Below, in pieces: positions 56,440 to 64,000 of a stretch of DNA of 64,000 bases (position 1 is its first letter; each line of letters begins with the position of its first letter). The stretch spans positions 281,127,242 to 281,191,241 of the forward strand of contig OY294067.1 of NCBI GenBank assembly GCA_958510875.1. The letters run 5' to 3'. The translations under genes and the position numbers were made by a program. The notes under the pieces were generated by a model. It had not been told where the DNA came from. It did no database searches and saw only the letters and a list, made by a program, of their open reading frames with translations. The stretch is from Endomychus coccineus (Eukaryota > Arthropoda > Insecta > Coleoptera > Endomychidae).

Positions 56440-57730
56440 ATGTTCTCGTCTTCCGAGCCAAGGTTCGGATTTTTTTGGGTTTTGAATTTAGCCAATTATT
56501 CCTTATACATTTGAGAATGTGAACCGAATCGAATAGACATAATATTGGCCTTGTTATGTTTAGAAAAATTGTTCATGGCTTTGAGTACAATATTCTCATG
56601 TGTTATACAGAATATTTAATTTGTTCTAATTTCAAAATAATCGGCAAAATTTTCACTTACTACGGTACCACTTCGAGAGTCTTGTTCTGTTATGTCCCTT
56701 GCAGCCAGGAGCACAACATATATTCGGCATAAGTAAGTAACTAACAAACGTCAGTAAACTCAACGTACGACACAAAACGCGGTAAGAACCATCATATAAC
56801 ATACATTCACTTAGGAAGCTATTTTGCAACGCAAATTATTCAGTCATAACACTCTTATACACGCTTATTTACAGGTTCAATATATAAGAAAGTGTTAAAA
56901 CTCTGTTTAATTCTAATATTTATCACCTGCCACAGTCAATACCGGTTACGCTCCATCAAGACTAAACGATACGGTCGTAGGCCAAGTATCTTCTCAAAGC
57001 CTCTTTTTTTTCTTTTTTTGTACTAAGCGTCAGGCCTTGTACTATAGAGGTTATTGTCTAGCGGCGTATAATCAACGTCGGCCGACAACTAGCTCAGGTT
57101 TGACGGTTAAGAATGGACCATATTTTATATGTAACTTAAAGCCTTCTTGTAGTGTGGTTAACTCATCTTTACTAGGTTGGGAAATACTATTGATAAGAAA
57201 TAACCACCCTTATCCATAAATAAAAAAGGCGAAACGGGCAATAGCGGAGGAGTCGCCAACAATGTGCAAGCTATCTAAATGTATAAGTGTTATAATAAAC
57301 CACAACCAATCGCCGAGTTATTCCTATACTACCCATAGCTACGGATCCTAAGAACCTGAACACCACATGGCGATCCTGTCAGGAATAACTGATGGAAGGG
57401 CTGGCAGTGTCCCACTATAATGTATGAAGAAGGGTTCCTTCTTTGGCTTGGAATGAACGTCATGTCTTATCAGATGGTTGGAATCACAACACTGATGTAT
57501 GGTTATAATGTTCACTACATGTGATGTTGGTAGTCGTATCTCTAGAGTTTATACATATGGTCTGAATGGTTTGAATAACTATCACTAAATAAATGAAACC
57601 TGAATATCTACCTGATAGCGAAGCATGTTGTATTAGTTAGTATATGTCATATAACAGGTTGGAAAGGATGGGAAAAGAATGAATATATTAATTAATGAAT
57701 GGAATAAATTCAAATTAGTTAAAAGTATAA
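56440..57730. other. Unassigned convergent intergenic stretch
   Basis: Between the MCAT and SLC7A9-like 3' ends. The part at 56660-57470 is less AT-rich and may be a degraded retroelement terminal repeat, but no motif supports a name. Confidence 0.35.
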
Positions 57731-57734
57731 ATTA

Positions 57735-57740
57735 TTTATT
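57735..57740 (-). promoter_or_regulatory. Polyadenylation signal of the SLC7A9-like gene
   Basis: AATAAA on the - strand 219 nt after the stop codon; MCAT and this gene are convergent. Confidence 0.5.
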
Positions 57741-57958
57741 TTCAATATAAAATTACAACATGAAATCTAGTCAACAGAGAAAAATTAAATTTTCCATATA
57801 TTCATATGTAGTCAAGCAAACTTTCACAAAGTTTAATTAAAACATATCAATTTCACGAATCATTTGTACTGTCGAAAATCTCAAACACTACCCAACTTTC
57901 TCGAAAAGAACTGGAATCACATGATTTCTGTTTCTGCAGATAGTTTAAGGCATCTGTT

Positions 57959-58032
57959 TTAGTTAATATTAACTTCATTATTGTCAGGCGGAACAGCTTC
58001 AAATAACACTTGAATAAAGTACGTAAGTCTCC
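57959..58032 (-). CDS. SLC7A9: SLC7A9-like last exon
   Basis: In the frame set by the upstream phase-1 donor it reads [18 protein letters not shown] and stops at TAA 57961-57959. This matches the LMEVVPP tail of vertebrate b(0,+)AT. The longer open frame here (stop near 57853) is out of phase. Confidence 0.88.
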
Positions 58033-61000
58033 CTGAAAAGAAAATAGAATTAGAGGCTCATATTCAGAATTAAGTCTTCTCATAAATTAAAAACTAGTTT
58101 CATTTAAATAAGTGGAAGAATTTTTTTTAAGCGAATCCACACTAGATGTCTGCTGCCAAATATATTGTAATTCTACATTAACTTCATGTTGTCCGAGTAA
58201 AATAGTAAAATATACCCCTTGATTCTGTGCTTCTTGCTTATTAAAACTATTCACAACACATTGACTGTCCTTAGTGCAAATACTATATATATATAAGTAC
58301 GCGAAAAAGGAGCAAAAATTAATTAGATTAAGATAATAAATAACTAAAAGCAAATAAAAGGTTGTTAAAACAATTTTACAGTATTTTTCTTAATTTTTTT
58401 TGGAAATATGAGGAAATGCATTAAATCACCTTAGGGTCGGAATAAATACTGTTCTAAACTGTTTTTGCTTCAATCGCTGAATGATATAAGATTGGATAGT
58501 TTAACTCCGTTAAAGGGATCTGTGATGGTAGTACTCACCCATTAAATGTTTTGGCTCATTCTTTTTGTATATAAACCAGTAATATACAAGTACCCCAAGT
58601 AGCATATGTCCTAATGCGAATAAATATTTTGGACTAGGGTCTGTTATTATGGGAGTTACACTTAGAAAAATTGCTACCAGTAGAATAAATATTGGAATCC
58701 ATAAGGGAACCTGTGAATCAAGTAAACTTTATTACTTTGTCTTCAACAAATGCATCATCAAGTACCTTGTATGGCCTATGAACATTTTTCATAGTTCTCC
58801 GTAATATCAAAAGGGAGACCATAGCAACGCCATAAAAGAACCAAATGAGAAAACTTGCGAATTCTATCAATTGGACTATCTCGCCCATCACTATGAAAAG
58901 GAATGCAATTAGGCCCTGGAGAACCACAGCTGGAGAAGGAGTCAGTCTTTTGTAATGCACGAATGACAAACTTTGTAACATCAGACCATCTTGAGCTGAT
59001 ACATAACATAACCTGGAACAAACATATCATAGATTATGTTCAATTATCATATAACTGGTGAATTTAATTATGATTAATCAAAACTAAATAATTTATGTTC
59101 AACCACTCTATTTTATTATGTATGGTTCTACATTTGGAACTCCATGTCAAACGACAGAGTTAAGGCTTATCTAGAACGAACCGTTACAACACGTCTATTA
59201 GTTCCAGACGGCTGTTTCGCTCTCTCATGAGCTCATCAGTGAAACGAGTAGGAGGATAGTGTTACAATTCGATCATCTCAGCCGGGAGGTATAGAACCTC
59301 CATTTGTAAATGTTAGAGCACCAAGTGTTCCAAACGCCAGCTACTTTGGATATCCCACTTAACCTTAACTCTGTCTAGTCATTGCTAACATTCATACCAA
59401 ACATTTTACATCGCATTGTGCTGGAATCTCGACTATTAGGAAAACGAAGTCTAATGTGTTATTCCCGAAGAGTGATGAAGAATACAGGAGGAAAAAATAT
59501 CAGAGTGTAATGGAAACTTCAAAGTTATCAAAGAAACTATATTAAGGTGGCAAATATTTATGAACAAAGGTTGGAACTAACTGTTAATAAAATAACTATT
59601 AGAAGTTCTATTGAATAAATATTTATCAAAGTAAATTAGTGAAAATCAAACTTATTTCCTCATTGTTGTGGTAGTTAGAGGTAACAATTAGATTTGTTAT
59701 ATATCATTGATGTTGAATGTTGAAGTTGTATCTTGTGAAATGAATTGAAACTATAAAATTATACAGATTGAGTCAAATAGCCTGGTGAATTGCCAATTAA
59801 TAAGTGCGATAAAGAATCTACGCAGATGAGAATAGCATGTATCCCCAACCTGAAAGGAAATGGGCGTGATTTATAAGGCGCATGACAGTACCCCTGCACA
59901 AACGACACATACCAGTATTTTCACTAGAAATGGGCAAAACTGTTATTTCTAAATAGAAATACCCAAAACATCAATTGCTAATACTACTATTTAAAAATAT
60001 GCATACCCCTTTCCCTATCTCACAAATCAAGTTCTTCTGTTTATGCTATACTCTCTCATTAATCCTATACACCGCCCGATCTGCTCAATTTGTATATGCA
60101 TTATAAAGTACATATTATTATCGTTGTTATTCTGTATTTTAATAAATGTTAATATTACATTCAATCATATATAATATTTAGACATGTTAATACCTGGTAA
60201 CTCCAAATTGAATGCTCATTGCACATCCAAACGTGCTTAGTGCTACACCTAACGGTATTAAAAAAGATGCAGCACCAAGGACTCTTTCACCAAACAAAAC
60301 TGCAACTGCTTTTGCATTAACCATTTCCGGCATAGTTAATACCGTCATGTAGGCAACGTTCATGAACACATATAATATTGTTACGATCGGAACACTTATA
60401 GCTATGCTTCTTGGAATATTCCTGAAAATTATTGAATCAAATGTGTTGACGCAGCTTTTGCAAATGTTACACTTACACTTCTGGTTTCTTGATTTCCTCA
60501 GTCACTATGGTTACGGCAGACCTGTAATAACTATGGTTTAGAGACAAATGTTAAAAAGTTAGCTTTGAATATTTACCATCCGTCATAAGCCCATAAACCA
60601 CTATAGAAAGCTAACGCAATATTTTTAGGAGCTAAATTTGTTCCTGTGAAACCTCGATTTAAATTCTCTGTATTTCCTGAAAATTAAAAACTAATAAGGA
60701 ACATTTGATTCGTGTGTTTAAAATGGATGAACTGTCCATTTTGCCTATAGCAAAAGAAATCATTTAATGCATGCTAAATGTTGAAGCGGATGTGGAAATT
60801 TAAAGGTAGGTATCACTTCTTGTTATTATATCCAATCTATGTTTCTTGTAGTTGGAATATTGGTTACTGAAATTTCACATGACCTTAGTTTCAAAGGTTT
60901 TTGGAATCCTCAGTTCTCACAGATAAGGATTTTTAATGGTGATGAGATGTTGGATATGTGACATGTGGGGACAGGGGTAAAACGACAACTGTTATGTACC

Positions 61001-62977
61001 ACCAATGTTCATTTTTGATCGGAAGAGGATGTCTCCACATTTAAAGAAAGATGGTACACCGGTAGACATCTACTGTTGCTCAGATAGTGGATGCATATAA
61101 CGAAGATTGGTGTTCATTGAAACTTCTTAAGAACATTCCGTCATGCTAATATCGGACAATCATGTTGATCGCTACACACTGAATGCCTTCAATAATTGCA
61201 GAGGCTATGGTATTATCTTATTGACCTTATCTCCCCATATTACATAGGATCCAAAGAAAAGAGAATACTCAAAAAGGGTTTCAAGTATCTGGAATTTTGC
61301 CTCTGAACCCCGACATCTATACATAAAATGAATTCATAAAATATCAGAATACTTAAAGGGACTTTTACATAACTATTCCTGAACCCATTTCCCGAGAAAC
61401 TTTAGGTATAAACCTATACTTCAAAAACTGTATCTCATCCAGATCCAGAATCCATCAAACATAGAAAACAAGGAAAAGAAAATGTACCACACCTCGCGAA
61501 AACTCTTCAAAAAGTGGGCGAGTGGGAACATAAGGCGTGGTCCATCAGTAATTCAAAAATTTCCAACATCTTTCAGTTTGAACGTAATCTGAAAATCCCC
61601 TTGGGAGCTGCCATTCCCACCCCCGATAAACTAAAAATATAATTTACTTGTTTTATTCTGCTGAAGCCTCGTTAGGTGATAAGGGGTGAAAATAGCTTTA
61701 GCCTAGGCATAAGGAACCTCAACGGTCCCCCTTCATTAGTAATAATAGTAACCAGCCATTATCAAGTCATCGATTTTTCACTGTACGTTGTAAATGAAAC
61801 AACAATTAATAAAACATGAATCTTACGGAAAACTAATTAATGATAATCTAAAACTAAGAATTATGATATTTGAAGTATGGACTCACCTTTAGCAATTTCG
61901 TAAATTCCTCCAAAGATGACTATGAGGCAGGCAAAAATTTTGAAAGAACCAAAAATATTTTGTACTTTAACGTACAATTTAACGCTGCTTACATTAATGT
62001 AAGTGATAATTCCTGAAAATAAACGAATGAATATATATACCGATTTTTATCTGAGAAAGGAGTTTCTTTTAACAATAACACAAGATTGAGGTTTCCTATC
62101 ATTCATAAAACAATTTAATCGCATCAATTATCTAAATAGTGCGAGTTCATAAAATGTTATGAATACTAATTTGAAATGCACGTACTTTCAAGCATTCCAT
62201 GGAAATTATTTAATTGAATATTGATTGAACGGACTCACTTTAAGCTCTACATGAAATCACAGCACATCTTGTACACCAATAATTCAATCGATAATGTCAC
62301 TTACCTAAAGAAGCCAAGGCGATAGTTTTTGTGATCGTTTCTGCTTCTTGAGGATCTTTGATACAAAGAAAATCTAAAAGGGGCTGCGTCAGATATTCGG
62401 CGAAAGTGAGAATTATAACGGCTACTTCTGCAGGTCGAATAACAACTACCATAACCCACGAATAAATAAATGCTGGAAGGTTACCCCAAAATTTATGAAG
62501 GGGACCAAAGGAATCTATAAAATAAGCATATTCTGCTCCAGATCTAGGTATAACCGTTCCCAATTCGGCAAAACATAAAGCACCTGCAACAACAACATAT
62601 TTTATTTAACTTCATAATTCAATTTGTATCCAATTATTATATGAAACTCTCAAACAATGTGTTAGATTTACAAGAAATGATCAATGTTGTACTTTTTCAT
62701 CACCTCCAATGTTTTGAAGGAAATACGTGGAATAAATTATGTTAGACCTGTCAAACAAAATTGATGTTTTGGAGATATGCATTACCTAGAAGGGACACGA
62801 CTCCGCAAACGGCCCACACTACTATACACATGCCAACAGATCCAGATTGTTCCAAAGCAGGAGATGGAGATACAAAAATTCCAGAACCAATCATCACAGC
62901 CAATATCATATTAATGGCCGAGAATAATCCCAGCTCACGTTTAAGTTGAACAGGTCCATCTCCTTTTTTTCCATTGC
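57959..62977 (-). CDS. SLC7A9: b(0,+)-type amino-acid transporter light chain (SLC7A9-like), 9 visible exons
   Basis: Twelve-TM exchanger of cationic and neutral amino acids and cystine, working as a heterodimer with an SLC3 heavy chain. Exons (- strand): 62977-62786, 62583-62305, 62012-61887, 60676-60577, 60521-60477, 60421-60194, 59012-58766, 58710-58539, 58032-57959; 486 full codons plus stop, every phase consistent. Vertebrate b(0,+)AT is 487 residues. Seen: TM1 [37 protein letters not shown], a Cys in LDFLCIKD where the heavy-chain disulfide Cys lies, TM6 GLWAYDGW, and a C-terminal FEAVPPDNN matching the VPP motif of b(0,+)AT. The first visible exon follows a strong TTTCAG acceptor and begins in mid-codon, so the start codon lies in an upstream exon not seen. 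An unspliced start at ATG 62999 or 62996 is the alternative. Confidence 0.92.
58539..58710 (-). CDS. SLC7A9: SLC7A9-like exon with TM11-TM12
   Basis: Starts [18 protein letters not shown] and ends [11 protein letters not shown] at G|GTGAGT. Confidence 0.9.
58766..59012 (-). CDS. SLC7A9: SLC7A9-like exon with TM9-TM10
   Basis: [32 protein letters not shown], two hydrophobic helices and [12 protein letters not shown]. Flanked by TTCCAG and GTACTT; the next intron is 55 nt. Confidence 0.92.
59150..59560. other. Unassigned repeat-like block in SLC7A9-like intron
   Basis: GC-richer block with CATGAGCTCATCAGTGAAAC. Looks like part of a retroposon but no boundary or coding motif is visible. Confidence 0.35.
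60194..60421 (-). CDS. SLC7A9: SLC7A9-like exon with TM7-TM8
   Basis: Begins [20 protein letters not shown] and includes [13 protein letters not shown] and [18 protein letters not shown], all aligned with b(0,+)AT. Confidence 0.92.
60477..60521 (-). CDS. SLC7A9: SLC7A9-like 45-nt exon
   Basis: Encodes [14 protein letters not shown], the conserved TEE-K-P motif after TM6. The ATTACAG acceptor and GT|GTAAGT donor keep the frame. Confidence 0.9.
60577..60676 (-). CDS. SLC7A9: SLC7A9-like exon with TM6
   Basis: [17 protein letters not shown] then [16 protein letters not shown], the broken TM6 helix lining the substrate site. Ends phase 2 within the Trp codon. Confidence 0.92.
60690..61880. other. 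SLC7A9-like intron, unassigned
   Basis: 1.2-kb intron between the TM5 and TM6 exons. The less AT-rich interior (60940-61640) suggests an old insertion, but no open frame or terminal repeat is recognised. Confidence 0.35.
61887..62012 (-). CDS. SLC7A9: SLC7A9-like exon with TM5
   Basis: Encodes [20 protein letters not shown], a hydrophobic helix, and GGIYEIAKG. Matches the N-S-SVR-YVQNIF segment of the family. Confidence 0.9.
62305..62583 (-). CDS. SLC7A9: SLC7A9-like exon with end of TM2 to TM4
   Basis: [20 protein letters not shown] continues into TM3 and the loop with DFLCIKD, whose Cys fits the disulfide position to the heavy chain. Ends phase 1. Confidence 0.92.
62786..62977 (-). CDS. 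SLC7A9: SLC7A9-like exon with TM1-TM2
   Basis: Begins [20 protein letters not shown], then TM1 with GSGIFVSP (substrate-binding loop) and most of TM2, [12 protein letters not shown]. Ends phase 1 at G|GTAATG. Confidence 0.9.
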
Positions 62978-63224
62978 CTGAAATTAAAATAGACATCATT
63001 AGTATTTTATACTAGCAATAAACTATAAAAGAGTTCACACTATGGAAACTCTAATGTGTAAAAAATAATCATGCTTATCCACTAAAAATACTCAGTTAAC
63101 CAGTAGCCATCATCATGGTGAACTAAATTAGAAAACAAAATGTGCCTGTTTAAATCCTATTAGAGATTAGTAATGCAAATAAAGGATTACCCCAGCTGTA
63201 GATAAATTAGAATGTAATTATATA

Positions 63225-64000
63225 TAAAAATTCTCGGGAAATAGGTCACATTAACACTTTGTTTTAAATATTCGTCTTTACGTACGTTTCGGTCTCACGA
63301 CCATCATCAGAAGACTCACTATGTCTAAAAAGGGGGTTTATTAAAACTAATTATAGCACAAGCGTCCAAATCGCACAATTTAACTTCAATCAAAAGAGCC
63401 CACGCCGTCGAAACGAACAGAACTACGAATAATCGAAATTGTATCGTCAGTATTAAAGTATAAAAAAATTTTTTTTTGTAGTAAGAATCCGCTATTCAGT
63501 AATATTATTAAAATATATGAGTGCATATTGATTGGTATTCTCACAACAACTGAGAAGAACGAAGCTATTTGTCAAGTATCTACTTTCGAAACCAGATGTG
63601 TAGGATTTATGAGTAGGTACTTAAGAAAGGTTTCAGACCTGTACTGGAAAATTACTATTACGCATTCTACCTAAAAACATTTTCAACAATTATAAAGACG
63701 TATGTAAGAATTTGCAAGAGATTATTTAATCAAATTAGTATAAATATGACTTAGATTTTGTGTGTCTACCCTATGATTTACAGATTTGGGGTCCCGTTTT
63801 ATGTGAATCATCTCCAGGATAGATCTTTTATAATAATTGGTTTCCTTAGTTAAGATATTAACATTTTTGTAATCAAATTGATGGTTATAATCAAAGCAAT
63901 GCTTAGATTATAACCATCAAAAACTAAGCGTCTGTGCATATATGTTAATAGGAACTTTTTTTCTCAAAATCAAATTTTCTATCGACTGTTGAAGTTCTGC
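63225..64000 (-). mobile_element. Penelope-like element, 3' half, running off the window
   Basis: Inverted relative of 47360-48000. On the - strand the segment for [20 protein letters not shown] and LEMIHIK lies at about 63800-63890, and the 3' region has TCTTCTGATGATGGTCGT near 63300. The end GTGACCTATTTCCCGAGAAT is near 63230. Same family as the ZZZ3-intron copy, upstream of the SLC7A9-like gene. Confidence 0.78.

Noticed and set aside
57853..58083. 76-residue open frame on the - strand at the end of the SLC7A9-like gene
   Set aside because: It is out of phase with the upstream donor; the phase-correct frame gives the conserved VPP tail and stops at 57959.
1..64000. CRISPR arrays, prophage or bacterial defence system
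   Set aside because: Intron-containing animal genes and insect transposons dominate; no regularly spaced repeats or prokaryotic genes are present.

Overview
The window looks like nuclear DNA of an insect. It is strongly AT-rich, the genes are split by GT-AG introns, and the proteins match animal families. Mobile elements typical of arthropods (mariner, hAT, Penelope-like, R1/jockey-like LINEs, tRNA-derived SINEs) fill most of the space. The transposases remind me of beetle or hemipteran copies, but I cannot fix the order or species. No prokaryotic operons, CRISPR arrays or intact tRNA/rRNA genes are visible.

Four host genes can be reconstructed exon by exon, with reading phase agreeing at every junction. 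(1) A 13-exon, + strand gene at about 5.58-42.35 kb encodes a divergent 12-TM SLC6-family transporter. Its coding sequence is about 2.7 kb, spread over 37 kb. Introns 1 (16.2 kb) and 3 (9.3 kb) are packed with transposons. (2) ZZZ3 (Atac1 of the ATAC histone acetyltransferase complex) lies on the - strand at 46.03-51.30 kb, in 7 coding exons. (3) MCAT, the mitochondrial malonyl-CoA:ACP transacylase, lies on the + strand at 51.83-55.18 kb in 4 exons. It is head-to-head with ZZZ3, with 525 bp between the two start codons. (4) A b(0,+)AT/SLC7A9-like amino-acid transporter light chain lies on the - strand at 57.96-62.98 kb in 9 visible exons. Its start codon is probably just beyond the visible exons.

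Repeats by region. 0-5.4 kb: nested inverted repeats and mariner copies. 6-22 kb (SLC6 intron 1): two TIR repeats, two hAT elements with 8-bp target duplications, a DD41D mariner relative with very long TIRs sitting between two Penelope fragments, a SINE, a second DD41D relic, mariner relics and an inverted-repeat pair. 23-32 kb: two LINEs, a TIR-bounded DD41D element, a fold-back and a SINE. 33-41 kb: a 38-bp perfect palindrome, LINE RT fragments, fold-backs and an R1-like LINE. 43-46 kb: the longest mariner copy and a hAT-type MITE with a perfect 8-bp duplication. 46-49 kb and 63-64 kb: two copies of one GIY-YIG Penelope-like family. 53-54 kb: a LINE inside MCAT intron 2. 55-57 kb: a Penelope RT fragment and an interspersed repeat.

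I see no clearly new multi-gene system. The most unusual items are the SLC6 protein, which appears to lack residues of the sodium sites in TM7 and TM8, and the DD41D element. That element has about 450-bp TIRs and a putatively spliced transposase broken by a single missing base.
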